Below, one piece after another: positions 18,171 through 26,624 of a DNA stretch of 64,000 bases. Each line of letters begins with the position of its first letter. The stretch's first letter is position 1. Location: positions 558,001 through 622,000 of the forward strand of contig NZ_JANUCA010000001.1 in the NCBI RefSeq assembly GCF_024807145.1, in the 5' to 3' direction. The position numbers and the translations under genes were made by a program. The DNA comes from Microbacterium sp. AK031 (GTDB taxonomy: Bacteria > Actinomycetota > Actinomycetes > Actinomycetales > Microbacteriaceae). The notes below the pieces were generated by a model. It had not been told where the DNA came from and made no database searches. It saw nothing but the letters and a program-made list of their open reading frames with translations.

Positions 18171-20282
18171 TCAGGCGGCAGGCCTCGTGGATGCGAGACC
18201 GAGTGTGTCCAGCATCCAGGCGAGTTCGAATGCCCGCTCCTTCCAGGCGTTGTACCGACCGCTCACGCCGCCGTGTCCGGCCGCCATCTCGCACTTCAAC
18301 AGCACGTCACCGGCGCCTGCCTCCCGAAGGCGCGCGACCCACTTCGCCGGTTCCACGTACAGAACGCGGGTGTCGTTGAGAGAGGTCATGGCGAGAATGC
18401 GCGGATAGGCGACGCCGTCTTGCACGTTCTCGTATGGCGTGTACGACTTCATGTACGCATAGACGTCTGCATCATGGAGGGGATCGCCCCACTCGTCCCA
18501 TTCGATGACGGTGAGAGGCAGCGAAGGATCAAGGATGCTGGTGAGGGCATCGACGAACGGAACCGATGCGAGGATGCCGGCGAACCGGGTCGGAGCCAGG
18601 TTCGCGACCGCGCCCATCAGCAGGCCGCCGGCGCTGCCGCCCTCTGCGACGATGCGCTCTGGCGTCGTGATTCCGGCGCTGATGAGATGCTCCGCGCATG
18701 CCACGAAATCGGTGAAGGTGTTGCGCTTGTTCTGCAGCTTGCCGTCGTCGTACCAGGTGCGGCCCATCTCACCGCCGCCGCGTACATGCGCGACCGCGAA
18801 GATCACGCCGCGGTCCAGTTCGGACAATCTTGCGACCGAGAAGCCGGGGTCGATCGAGTGCTCATACGACCCGTAGCCGTAGAGGTGAACGGGCCGGATC
18901 TCATCGCCAGGCGCACCGAACGACTTCTTCCACACGAGGGAGATCGGCACCCGGGTGCCGTCCTCCGACGTCGCCCACGCCCTCGCCTGACCGTATTCGT
19001 CGGCGGAGTATCCGCCGAGCACCGGCTGGCGTTTGCGCAGCACGAGGTCACGAGTCGCCAGATCGAGGTCATACAACGTGCTCGGGGTGACGAAGGACGT
19101 GTAGCCCAGGCGGAGGAACGGAGAATGCCATTCCGGGTTGCCTGCAGGCCATGCGGAGAACAACGGCTCGTCGAATCCGAGTTCCTCTACGCGGTCGTCC
19201 GCGTAATCAAGCAGGCCGATCCGCTCAAGCCCCTCGCTCCGGTAGCCGACGACACCGAAGTCGCGGAAGCAGTCGACCCCGAGGATGCGGCGACCCGCTT
19301 CGTGCGCCATGACGACGTGACGTGCGCCCTGCGGGTCGGCAGCGGCGACCGAGACGAGTTCGAAGTCGACGGCGTCCTGGTTGTGCAGGATGAGCAGACG
19401 GTCCTCGCCGTCGATGACGGCGTGCTCGAGCGAGTACTCCACGCCCTCCGTGCGCGGCCACACGAGCCGTGGCTCTGCGGTGATCTCGCCCTCGAGGTCG
19501 ACGAGATACTCCTCGCTGGTGATGCTGGATCCGACGCCGATCACGAGGTACCGTCGGCTGCGCGTGATCCCGGCGCCGAGCCAGAACCGCTCGTCTGGCT
19601 CATGGAACAGCTTCACGTCGTCTTCGACAGCGGTGCCGATCAGGTGCAGCCACAGGGTGTCGGGACGCCATGCGTCGTCACGGGTCGTGTAGACGATGCC
19701 TGTGCCATCCGGCGTGAAGAAGCCGCCACCGGTCTTCGGTATCTCGTCGGCGAGCGTCTCGCCGGTCACCAGATCGCGGACCTTGATCGTGTACAGCTCG
19801 TCGCCCTCGTAGTCCGGTGCCCAGAGCATCTTGGTCCCGTCATCCGAAGTGTCGAAGGATCCGAGTGAGAAGAACTCGTGGCCTTCGGCCTCGACGTTGC
19901 CATCCAGAAGGATCTGTTCACCGAGAACGGGCACGCCGGGCTCGAGAACCGGGGGAGTCCAGTCGTCTTCTTCTGCCGCAGCGCGGCATTGGATGCCGTA
20001 CTGTGCACCCTCTTGGCTGCGACTGTAGTACCACCAGTCGCCCTTTCGAGTGGGCACCGAAAGATCCGTCTCCTGCACGCGGCCCTTGATCTCCTGGAAC
20101 AGCGTCTCGCGCAGATCTGCGAGGTGCGCTGTCGCACTGTCGGTGTGCGCGTTCTCCGCCTCGAGATGAGCGATGACTTCGGGCGAGTCCTTCTCCCGGA
20201 GCCACTCGTACGGATCCTCGAACGTGTCGCCGTGATGTACGCGGATGTGGGAGCGGCGGGCTGCGATGGGGGCGTTGGTCAC
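18171..20282 (-). CDS. ptrB: Oligopeptidase B-like S9A prolyl oligopeptidase
   Basis: 703-residue S9A serine peptidase, close to oligopeptidase B (protease II), which cleaves short peptides after basic residues. An N-terminal cap helix (DPYEWLREKDSPEVIAHLEAEN) is followed by a seven-bladed propeller. The alpha/beta-hydrolase domain holds the triad Ser550 (GGSAGG), Asp637 (LNDTRV) and His670 (AAGHGG). No signal peptide is seen, so it should be cytoplasmic. GTG 20282 lies 6 bases after TAGCGT, which fits a leaderless mRNA. It is divergent from the Pit phosphate transporter. Confidence 0.92.
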   Translation of the reverse strand: MTNAPIAARRSHIRVHHGDTFEDPYEWLREKDSPEVIAHLEAENAHTDSATAHLADLRETLFQEIKGRVQETDLSVPTRKGDWWYYSRSQEGAQYGIQCRAAAEEDDWTPPVLEPGVPVLGEQILLDGNVEAEGHEFFSLGSFDTSDDGTKMLWAPDYEGDELYTIKVRDLVTGETLADEIPKTGGGFFTPDGTGIVYTTRDDAWRPDTLWLHLIGTAVEDDVKLFHEPDERFWLGAGITRSRRYLVIGVGSSITSEEYLVDLEGEITAEPRLVWPRTEGVEYSLEHAVIDGEDRLLILHNQDAVDFELVSVAAADPQGARHVVMAHEAGRRILGVDCFRDFGVVGYRSEGLERIGLLDYADDRVEELGFDEPLFSAWPAGNPEWHSPFLRLGYTSFVTPSTLYDLDLATRDLVLRKRQPVLGGYSADEYGQARAWATSEDGTRVPISLVWKKSFGAPGDEIRPVHLYGYGSYEHSIDPGFSVARLSELDRGVIFAVAHVRGGGEMGRTWYDDGKLQNKRNTFTDFVACAEHLISAGITTPERIVAEGGSAGGLLMGAVANLAPTRFAGILASVPFVDALTSILDPSLPLTVIEWDEWGDPLHDADVYAYMKSYTPYENVQDGVAYPRILAMTSLNDTRVLYVEPAKWVARLREAGAGDVLLKCEMAAGHGGVSGRYNAWKERAFELAWMLDTLGLASTRPAA

Positions 20283-20288
20283 CGTTCC

Positions 20289-20294
20289 ACGCTA
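20289..20294 (-). promoter_or_regulatory. -10 box of ptrB, leaderless type
   Basis: TAGCGT on the minus strand ends 6 bases before the GTG at 20282. Confidence 0.5.
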
Positions 20295-20342
20295 GCCCAG
20301 GTCGAGTTGACCGGAGCCGAGCAGGGTGCGAGGATTTATCGG

Positions 20343-20375
20343 GGCCGGTTAACGGAAGTCAAACCCACGGTGAAC
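20343..20375 (-). promoter_or_regulatory. Candidate PHO box between ptrB and pit (minus orientation)
   Basis: Read on the minus strand, three 11-base units are in phase: GTTCACCGTGG, GTTTGACTTCC and GTTAACCGGCC. The first heptamer, GTTCACC, matches the actinobacterial PhoP-box core exactly. The array lies 64 bases upstream of pit but points toward ptrB. Control of pit by phosphate is inferred. Confidence 0.45.
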
Positions 20376-20438
20376 TCTTCGTTCGTCACGCCGATCACGT
20401 CGGCAGCTCTCTTCCTTTCACTCAAACGAAAGCGAACA

Positions 20439-21725
20439 GTGGAAACCGCAGCCCTCATCGTCGTGCTGGTCATAGCGCTGGCACTCTTCTTCGACTTCAC
20501 GAACGGCTTTCACGACACCGCGAATGCCATGGCGACTCCCATCGCCACCGGTGCGCTCAAACCGAAGACCGCAGTCCTGCTGGCTGCCGTACTCAATCTC
20601 GTAGGGGCGTTCCTTTCCACCGAGGTCTCCAAGACGGTGTCGCACGGCATCATCAACGAAGATGCGATCAGAGACTCGGGCGCAGAGCTCTTCCTGTCGG
20701 TGATCTTCGCCGGTCTCATCGGCGCCATCACATGGAACATGCTCACCTGGCTGCTCGGGCTGCCTTCGAGTTCATCGCACGCGCTGTTCGGCGGACTCAT
20801 CGGCGCGACCATCGTCGGCGTCGGACTCGGCGGGATCGACTTCGGAATGGTGCTCTCGAAGATCGTGCTTCCGGCGCTCATCGCACCGATCACGGCCGGC
20901 ATAATCGCCTTCATAGCGACGAAGATCGCCTATTCGATCACCCGCCGCTACGACAACAAGCCGGATGGCCGCGACGGTTTCCGTTGGGGTCAGATCTTCA
21001 CATCGTCGCTGGTCGCTCTCGCGCACGGCACGAATGACGCGCAGAAGACGATGGGCGTCATCACTCTCGCGCTCATCACGGTCGGCTGGCAGAGCTCTGA
21101 GCAATCGGACCCGTACTTCTGGGTCATCTTCGCCTGTGCGTTCACGATCGCTCTCGGCACCTATCTCGGCGGCTGGCGCATCATCCGCACGCTCGGCAAG
21201 GGGCTCACCGACGTCAAACCCGCTCAGGGCTTCGCGGCGGAGAGCTCGACAGCGGCGACGATCCTCGCCTCCAGTGCCCTCGGGTTCGCGCTCTCCACCA
21301 CGCAGGTCGCCTCGGGGTCCGTCATCGGGTCCGGCCTCGGACGTCGAGGTTCGACTGTGCGCTGGCGGACGGCCGGGCGGATCGGCATCGGCTGGCTGCT
21401 CACTCTTCCTGCCGCGGCAGGGGTCGGTGCGGTGGCCGCGCTGCTCGTCGTCTGGTTGGGAACGTGGGGAGTGGCGATCGACGCCGTGCTCGCTGTCGTC
21501 ATCATCATCGGGTTGTTCCTGCGTTCTCGACGTGACGCGGTGAACGCCGACAACGCCATGAGCGATGTGGCGGAGTCCGGACATGCTGTCGAGCTCCCTG
21601 ACCTGCCTCCTCCCACCAGGCGCCAGCAGCGGATCGAGCAGGCACGCGCCGAGGCCAAAGCGCGCGCGAAGGCTAAGGCCGATGCCAAGGCGAAGTCCAA
21701 GGCCGCGAAGAAGGGGGCAGTGTGA
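20439..21725 (+). CDS. pit: Pit-type low-affinity inorganic phosphate transporter
   Basis: 428-residue PiT/PHO4-family permease taking up metal-phosphate with protons. The duplicated family signature is present: DFTNGFHDTANAMATPIATGALKP near the N-terminus and ALAHGTNDAQKTMGVI in the second half. About ten transmembrane helices are seen, and the C-terminal tail is highly charged with Ala/Lys repeats (EAKARAKAKADAKAKSKAAK). GTG 20439 is chosen because the hydrophobic domain starts at once after it; upstream in-frame sequence is non-coding in character. It overlaps the next gene (TGATG). Confidence 0.93.
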   Translation: METAALIVVLVIALALFFDFTNGFHDTANAMATPIATGALKPKTAVLLAAVLNLVGAFLSTEVSKTVSHGIINEDAIRDSGAELFLSVIFAGLIGAITWNMLTWLLGLPSSSSHALFGGLIGATIVGVGLGGIDFGMVLSKIVLPALIAPITAGIIAFIATKIAYSITRRYDNKPDGRDGFRWGQIFTSSLVALAHGTNDAQKTMGVITLALITVGWQSSEQSDPYFWVIFACAFTIALGTYLGGWRIIRTLGKGLTDVKPAQGFAAESSTAATILASSALGFALSTTQVASGSVIGSGLGRRGSTVRWRTAGRIGIGWLLTLPAAAGVGAVAALLVVWLGTWGVAIDAVLAVVIIIGLFLRSRRDAVNADNAMSDVAESGHAVELPDLPPPTRRQQRIEQARAEAKARAKAKADAKAKSKAAKKGAV

Positions 21726-22060
21726 TGAACGTCGCGATCGACTGGTTCGCCTTCATACAGGTGTTCGCTGCCGCGCTCATCGGCGCGACCGCCATCGTGA
21801 CCTTCTATGCACTCGGGTTGCGGCTGCTCGTTCGTTCGGGGCATGCGCCCGTGGTGAGCCCTGCGGAGTTCACGGATGCGATCACTGTGATCAGCGAGAA
21901 GGAAGCGCGGCGTGCGGCGAAGCAGGCCGCCAAGGCCGCGAAGAAGAGCCCGCTCACCGATGCTCAGAAGCGCGCGTCGCTCGTCGGCGCGTACGGCTGC
22001 TTCGCTCTGTGCGCCGCCGCCGTGATCGGCGGCATCCTTGTGATCGTCATCGGGCACTGA
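21725..22060 (+). CDS. Small two-helix membrane protein next to pit
   Basis: 111-residue protein of unknown function. It has an N-terminal transmembrane helix (FIQVFAAALIGATAIVTFYALGLRLL), a soluble middle with a Lys/Ala coiled stretch (EKEARRAAKQAAKAAKK), and a second helix at the C-terminus. The start overlaps the pit stop, with AAGGGGG upstream, so the two are translationally coupled. An accessory role for the phosphate transporter is a guess from position. GTG 21722 is an alternative start. Confidence 0.7.
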   Translation: MNVAIDWFAFIQVFAAALIGATAIVTFYALGLRLLVRSGHAPVVSPAEFTDAITVISEKEARRAAKQAAKAAKKSPLTDAQKRASLVGAYGCFALCAAAVIGGILVIVIGH

Positions 22061-22110
22061 CGCGTCGACGGCCGGATGACTCACGAGCCGGGTCGAGGAT
22101 GCCGGCGGCA

Positions 22111-22116
22111 TAGACT
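22111..22116 (+). promoter_or_regulatory. -10 box of aspA
   Basis: TAGACT, about 47 bases before the aspA ATG, leaves a short leader that includes the AAGGATG ribosome-binding site. Confidence 0.45.
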
Positions 22117-22163
22117 GGTGACATCCCCCGTTTCTGATCCGCCACCACCCACAAGGATGTGAC

Positions 22164-23624
22164 ATGGCTTCTGCCGCGCCCTCTCTGACCCGTACCGAGA
22201 CCGATTCGCTCGGGAGCATGGAGATACCTGTCGACGCGTACTGGGGCATCCACACAGCCCGCGCCGATGCGAACTTCCCGATCACGAAGCGTCCGATCTC
22301 GGTGTATCCGGATCTCGTCCGCGCGCTCGCGATGGTCAAGCAGGCGAGCGCTCGTGCGAACAAGGAGATCGGCGCTCTTGACGCCATGCGGGCCGACCTC
22401 ATCGACGCGGCCGCGCAGCGCGTGATCGACGGCGAGTTCCACGACCAGTTCACGGTCGGCGTCATCCAGGGCGGAGCAGGCACCTCGACGAACATGAACG
22501 CGAACGAGGTGATCACCAACATCGCGCTGGAGGCTGCCGGCCGCGAGAAGGGCGACTACGCGTTCCTGTCTCCGATCGATCACACCAACCGCAGCCAGTC
22601 CACGAATGACGTGTACCCGACAGCCGTCAAGATCGGACTGTCGCTGACGCTGCGGGCGCTGCTCGAAGAGCTCGATCTCCTGCGAAAGTCCTTCCTGAGC
22701 AAGGCCGTCGACTTCCACGACATCCTCAAAGTGGGTCGCACTCAGCTGCAGGATGCCGTGCCGATGACGCTCGGGCAGGAGTTCCACGGCTTCGCGACGA
22801 CTCTAGGTGAGGATCACAGCCGCTTGACCGAGAATGCCTCGCTCATGTTCGAGATCAACATGGGCGCGACCGCCATCGGCACCGGCATCACCACCCATGT
22901 CGATTACACACAGGCGGTCCTGAAGCATCTCCGCGAGATCACCGAACTGGAGCTGGAGACGGCTACGGACCTGGTCGAGTCGACCAGCGACACCGGCGCA
23001 TTCATGTCGTTCTCGTCGTCGTTGAAGCGCAACGCCATCAAGCTCTCGAAGATCTGCAATGATCTGCGCCTGCTCTCATCAGGTCCGCAGGCCGGCCTCG
23101 GCGAGATCAACCTTCCTGCCAAGCAGGCGGGCTCGAGCATCATGCCCGGCAAGGTCAATCCCGTGATCCCCGAGGTCGTGAACCAGGTGGCGTTCGCCGT
23201 GGTCGGCGCAGACATGACCGTCACGATGGCGGTGGAGGCGGGGCAGCTGCAGCTCAATGCGTTCGAGCCGGTCATCGCGCACTCGATCTTCCAGTCGATC
23301 ACGTGGATGCGCCAGGCCATGTGGACCCTGCGCGTGAACTGCGTCGACGGCATCACGGCGAACACCGATCGCCTCGGCGCCATGGTCGGTGCCTCAGTCG
23401 GCGTCATCACCGCGCTCACGCCTTTCATCGGATACGCCGCCGCCGCCGCCCTCGCGAAGACCGCCCTGCTCACGAATCGCAACGTTGCCGACCTCGTCGT
23501 CGAGGCCGGCCTGATGTCACGCGAAGAGGTCATGAAGCAGCTCTCACCGGCACGACTCTCCGGGCTGGAAGCCGTCACCGCCGCGGTCACCGTCATCCCC
23601 CCGGAAGGCCTGATCGAGATCTGA
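22164..23624 (+). CDS. aspA: Aspartate ammonia-lyase
   Basis: 486-residue aspartase/fumarase superfamily enzyme, interconverting aspartate with fumarate plus ammonia. Superfamily signatures: GGAGTSTNMNANEV, SQSTNDVYPTA, and the mobile catalytic loop GSSIMPGKVNP with its Ser. Two further traits favour aspartase over fumarase: the E(T)DSLGSMEIPVDAYWGIHTARA start and DVESTSD-type segment LVESTSDTGAFMSFSS. Length is normal. It could join dctA (37.3 kb) in aspartate and C4-dicarboxylate metabolism. A hairpin follows. Confidence 0.93.
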   Translation: MASAAPSLTRTETDSLGSMEIPVDAYWGIHTARADANFPITKRPISVYPDLVRALAMVKQASARANKEIGALDAMRADLIDAAAQRVIDGEFHDQFTVGVIQGGAGTSTNMNANEVITNIALEAAGREKGDYAFLSPIDHTNRSQSTNDVYPTAVKIGLSLTLRALLEELDLLRKSFLSKAVDFHDILKVGRTQLQDAVPMTLGQEFHGFATTLGEDHSRLTENASLMFEINMGATAIGTGITTHVDYTQAVLKHLREITELELETATDLVESTSDTGAFMSFSSSLKRNAIKLSKICNDLRLLSSGPQAGLGEINLPAKQAGSSIMPGKVNPVIPEVVNQVAFAVVGADMTVTMAVEAGQLQLNAFEPVIAHSIFQSITWMRQAMWTLRVNCVDGITANTDRLGAMVGASVGVITALTPFIGYAAAAALAKTALLTNRNVADLVVEAGLMSREEVMKQLSPARLSGLEAVTAAVTVIPPEGLIEI

Positions 23625-23637
23625 CGCTTCCGCGGCC

Positions 23638-23666
23638 GAGGCCTGCCCCCGATGGGTGCAGGCCTC
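23638..23666. terminator. Bidirectional terminator between aspA and the FAH gene
   Basis: A 9-bp perfect stem (23638-23646 with 23658-23666), with further CCC/GGG pairing inside, lies between the two converging stops. Confidence 0.7.
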
Positions 23667-23684
23667 AGTCGTCGACGCGGGGAT

Positions 23685-24554
23685 TCAGCCGTAGATGCGG
23701 CAGTGCGTGGTGAGTTCGCCGATGCCATCGATGCCGACCGTCACCGTTGAGCGGTCGCGCAGGAAGATCTGGGGCTCGCGCGAGTAGCCGGCCCCACCTG
23801 GGCTCCCAGTGGAGATCAGCGTGCCCGGCTGCAGAGTGATCGACTGCGACAGGTGCGCGATGAGCGTCGCGACAGATCTGACCATCTGGCCGGTCGTGGC
23901 GTCCTGCACCGTGTGGCCGTCCACGACTGTCCAGATGTGCAGATCCTGCGGATCGGGGATCTCGTCTGCGGTGACGACGAACGGCCCGGTCGGAGTGAAC
24001 CCGTCGAACGACTTGCAGCGCGACCACTGGGCTTCGGAGAACTGGATGTCACGGGCGGTGATGTCGTTGACGACGGTGTACCCCCAGACGTGGTCCAGGG
24101 CGTCCGCCTCGACCACGTCCTTCGCCGGTCGGCCGATCAGGACGCCGAGTTCGGCCTCGTAATCGACGGACTCGCTCAGCGTGCGCGGCCATCCGGTGGT
24201 GGCCTCGTGCGATGTCAGCGAGTTCGGCCACAGCGTGAAGACTGTCGGCGCGGTATCGGTCTTCAGGCCCAGTTCACTGGAGTGGGCGGCGTAGTTCAGA
24301 CCGATCGCGAGGATCACGGGAGGGTTCAGCACCGCCGATGCGAAGTCGAAGCCGGCGAGCGGATGCCGCGGGGAGGTGCGTTCGCCGAGTGCGGCGCGAA
24401 GGGCACCGAGGACTTCATCACCACCATCGATGAGCTGCTGAAGGGTGGGCGGAGCCGGATCGAGCAGATCGGAGACCAGCACGGCCTCGGCATCCTCGAT
24501 CACTGCGAGATGGGCATCGGGGGAGTCTGGCCGACGCAGATGGGCGAAACGCAT
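23685..24554 (-). CDS. Fumarylacetoacetate hydrolase family protein
   Basis: 289-residue FAH-fold enzyme. After a 70-residue N-terminal domain comes the core: AIGLNYAAHSSELG, the metal-binding acids in VDYEAELGVLIGR, GYTVVNDITARDIQ, CKSFDGFTPTGPFVV, and LISTGSPGGAG. Members cleave or decarboxylate 2,4-diketo acids, as in aromatic-acid catabolism or oxaloacetate decarboxylation. No catabolic operon surrounds it, so the substrate is open. The ATG follows a TAGCGT box by 6 bases. It is divergent from prsW. Confidence 0.88.
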   Translation of the reverse strand: MRFAHLRRPDSPDAHLAVIEDAEAVLVSDLLDPAPPTLQQLIDGGDEVLGALRAALGERTSPRHPLAGFDFASAVLNPPVILAIGLNYAAHSSELGLKTDTAPTVFTLWPNSLTSHEATTGWPRTLSESVDYEAELGVLIGRPAKDVVEADALDHVWGYTVVNDITARDIQFSEAQWSRCKSFDGFTPTGPFVVTADEIPDPQDLHIWTVVDGHTVQDATTGQMVRSVATLIAHLSQSITLQPGTLISTGSPGGAGYSREPQIFLRDRSTVTVGIDGIGELTTHCRIYG

Positions 24555-24560
24555 GTCTCT

Positions 24561-24566
24561 ACGCTA
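24561..24566 (-). promoter_or_regulatory. -10 box of the FAH gene, leaderless type
   Basis: TAGCGT on the minus strand ends 6 bases before the ATG at 24554. Confidence 0.5.
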
Positions 24567-24602
24567 CCGCCCGGGCGCAAGGAGCAGAGTGGACGCTACC
24601 TC

Positions 24603-24608
24603 TAGGAT
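24603..24608 (+). promoter_or_regulatory. -10 box of prsW, leaderless type
   Basis: TAGGAT ends 6 bases before the ATG at 24615. The AGGA within it could also be read as a ribosome-binding site. Confidence 0.45.
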
Positions 24609-24614
24609 TTGGGT

Positions 24615-25895
24615 ATGTCATTCGGAGGGCCGTCAGAGCCGCAGTACACGCCGCCGCCGGCTCTGCAGCCCCAGTACTCGCAGCAGCAGTACGCGCAGTC
24701 GCCTTACACGCCGCCGCAGTTCAGCCAGCAGCCGGTGTACGCATCCGCGCTGGCGCAGCCGACGCACTACTCACCGCCCGCACCTGCCGCGCCTGCGCCT
24801 GCGGGAGCGCTGCCCTCGCTTCCGGTGCCTTCGAAGAAGGGCAGGACCGTGTCGATCTGGCTCTTCGGGGTGCTGGGCTTCGCGCTGGTCGCGCTGATCG
24901 GCTACTTCGTGTGGGCTCTCGGTGCGGTGGCCTCCGGCATGGGGCTCGTTCTCGCGCTCATCCCGCTCGCGATCGTGTTCCTCGGCGTCTACATCATCGA
25001 CCGCTGGGAGCCAGAGCCGAAGCCGCTCATCATCTTCGCGATCGCATGGGGTGCCGTGGCAGCGGTCGGATTGACGCTGCTCGTCGACATCGGCATCACG
25101 CTCATGGTCGGACTGCGTTCGGAAGTGTTCAGCGCGGTGGTCCAGGCGCCGATCGTCGAAGAGCTCGCCAAGGGCCTCGGCATCTTCATCATCTTCCTGA
25201 TCGGCAGACGAGCATTCGATGGGCCGATCGACGGAATCGTCTACGGGGCGCTGGTCGGCGGCGGCTTCGCTTTCACGGAGAACATCCAGTACTTCGCGAT
25301 CAGCCTGATCGAGGGCGGGGGTGAACAGCTCACGGCCACGTTCGTGATGCGGGGGTTGCTCTCGCCGTTCGCGCACGCCATGTTCACCGCTCTCACCGGC
25401 TTCGCGATGGGGCTTGCGGCGCGCCGCCATGCCTCGACGGGCGCGGTCCTGGGTACAGGTCTGCTGGGCCTGCTCGGCGCCATGATCCTGCACGGCTTCT
25501 GGAACGGTTCAGCCACGTTCGCCGACTTCTTCGCGCTCTACATCACCCTTCAGGTGCCCCTTTTCATCGGCTTCATCCTCGCGATCGTGGCGTTGCGCAG
25601 AGAAGAGGCCCGGGTCACCAGGGAAAGGCTCGGGGACTACGCCGCTGCCGGGTGGTTCACGCCGGAGGAGATCACGATGCTCGCGACCCCGGCCGGCCGC
25701 AAGGTCGGGTTGAGGTGGGCTGCGGGCCTACGAGGCGATCGCAGGTCTCTGATGAAGACCTTCATCAAGGATGCCGCGGCTCTCGCCGCCGTACGACAGC
25801 GCGCGATCCTCGGTCGAGACCCGCTCGCGGCCGAGGATGAGCGGGCCCTGCTCACACGCACCCGCGCGACGCGTGCAGCGCTACTGGCGTACTGA
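24615..25895 (+). CDS. prsW: PrsW-family intramembrane metalloprotease
   Basis: 426-residue membrane protein. The first 75 residues form a cytoplasmic Pro/Gln/Tyr-rich segment (QPQYSQQQYAQSPYTPPQF). About eight helices follow. The PrsW motifs are present: EELAKGLG (EExxK), DGIVYGALVGGGFAFTEN (with the second Glu) and HAMFTALTGFAMG (the His). In Bacillus PrsW performs site-1 cleavage of an anti-sigma factor; here no sigma/anti-sigma pair is nearby, so the target is unknown. ATG 24615 is favoured over TTG 24609. A long-loop hairpin follows. Confidence 0.87.
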   Translation: MSFGGPSEPQYTPPPALQPQYSQQQYAQSPYTPPQFSQQPVYASALAQPTHYSPPAPAAPAPAGALPSLPVPSKKGRTVSIWLFGVLGFALVALIGYFVWALGAVASGMGLVLALIPLAIVFLGVYIIDRWEPEPKPLIIFAIAWGAVAAVGLTLLVDIGITLMVGLRSEVFSAVVQAPIVEELAKGLGIFIIFLIGRRAFDGPIDGIVYGALVGGGFAFTENIQYFAISLIEGGGEQLTATFVMRGLLSPFAHAMFTALTGFAMGLAARRHASTGAVLGTGLLGLLGAMILHGFWNGSATFADFFALYITLQVPLFIGFILAIVALRREEARVTRERLGDYAAAGWFTPEEITMLATPAGRKVGLRWAAGLRGDRRSLMKTFIKDAAALAAVRQRAILGRDPLAAEDERALLTRTRATRAALLAY

Positions 25896-25920
25896 GGCCG
25901 AGAGTCCAGCCGCAGCAAGA

Positions 25921-25969
25921 CTCAGCGCCCGGTGCTGCGGCGATGCCTGCATGTCTACCGGGCGCTGAG
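25921..25969 (+). terminator. Inverted repeat after prsW
   Basis: Perfect 13-bp arms (25921-25933 and 25957-25969) flank a 23-base loop and are followed by a T-rich stretch (TTGATCTGTATT). It is probably the prsW terminator, though the loop is long. The remaining 139 bases before the FKBP gene show no gene. Confidence 0.6.
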
Positions 25970-26108
25970 TTGATCTGTATTCAGATTGCACCGGGGTTCG
26001 CGTCATGTCAATACCCTTCGCGCTCGTGCGTACCGCCGACGCGAAGTGTTCGCTCTGAGCAGGTGCGGTCGCGTTGACCGACGTGGAGCGCTCCGGTTGT
26101 ATGGAGTC

Positions 26109-26477
26109 ATGACTGATCGCACAAAGCCCGAGTTCGACGCCCCCACCGCTCCCGCTCCTGCAGAGCTCGTCACCAGAGACATCATCGAGGGCGACGGTGC
26201 TGCTGCCAAGCCCGGCGACACCGTCACCGTGCACTATGCCGGGGTCGAGTACGACTCCGGCGAAGAGTTCGACTCCTCCTGGGGTCGTGGCGAGACCATC
26301 CAGTTCCCGCTTCGCGGCCTCATCCAGGGCTGGCAGGACGGCATCCCCGGCATGAAGATCGGCGGCCGGCGCGAGCTGATCGTTCCGCCGCATCTGGCGT
26401 ATGGTCCCGCGGGCTCGGGGCACTTCCTCTCGGGGAAGACCCTCATCTTCATCATCGACCTGGTCGCCGTCGGCTGA
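26109..26477 (+). CDS. FKBP-type peptidyl-prolyl isomerase
   Basis: 122-residue single-domain FKBP that catalyses cis/trans isomerisation of X-Pro bonds. Domain landmarks: GDTVTVHYAGVEYDSGEEFDSSW, FPLRGLIQGWQDGIPGMKIGGRRELIVPPHLAYGP, and the C-terminal LIFIIDLVAV. A short acidic/Pro-rich N-terminus has no signal peptide, so it is cytoplasmic. The ATG at 26109 begins the conserved region with little lead-in. A classical terminator follows, so it is a single-gene unit. Confidence 0.93.
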   Translation: MTDRTKPEFDAPTAPAPAELVTRDIIEGDGAAAKPGDTVTVHYAGVEYDSGEEFDSSWGRGETIQFPLRGLIQGWQDGIPGMKIGGRRELIVPPHLAYGPAGSGHFLSGKTLIFIIDLVAVG

Positions 26478-26492
26478 TCCGAGTCGTTCCCT

Positions 26493-26538
26493 CAGAAGGT
26501 TCTCCGCCCCGTCCAGGGAGGAGAACCTTCTGTTTTTC
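26493..26538 (+). terminator. Rho-independent terminator after the FKBP gene
   Basis: A perfect 13-bp stem (26493-26505 with 26520-26532) with a 14-base loop is followed directly by TTTTTC. This is the most classical terminator in the window. Confidence 0.92.
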
Positions 26539-26555
26539 TCTCGATCTTCGGAATA

Positions 26556-26569
26556 TATGCAGTCGCATA
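26556..26569. promoter_or_regulatory. Small palindrome upstream of the YceI gene
   Basis: TATGC-AGTC-GCATA, 55 bases upstream of the YceI start in an A/T-rich patch, is the size expected for a MarR-like operator. The arms are only 5 bp, so chance is possible. Confidence 0.25.
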
Positions 26570-26624
26570 CGAGTTGGAGTCAGATGAACGCTATGAGACG
26601 GCGCAATCCTTGAGGAGAACACGT

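Noticed and set aside
18273..19868. 531-codon plus-strand open frame inside ptrB
   Set aside because: It is opposite a complete peptidase with all triad residues; the alternative product has no family features.
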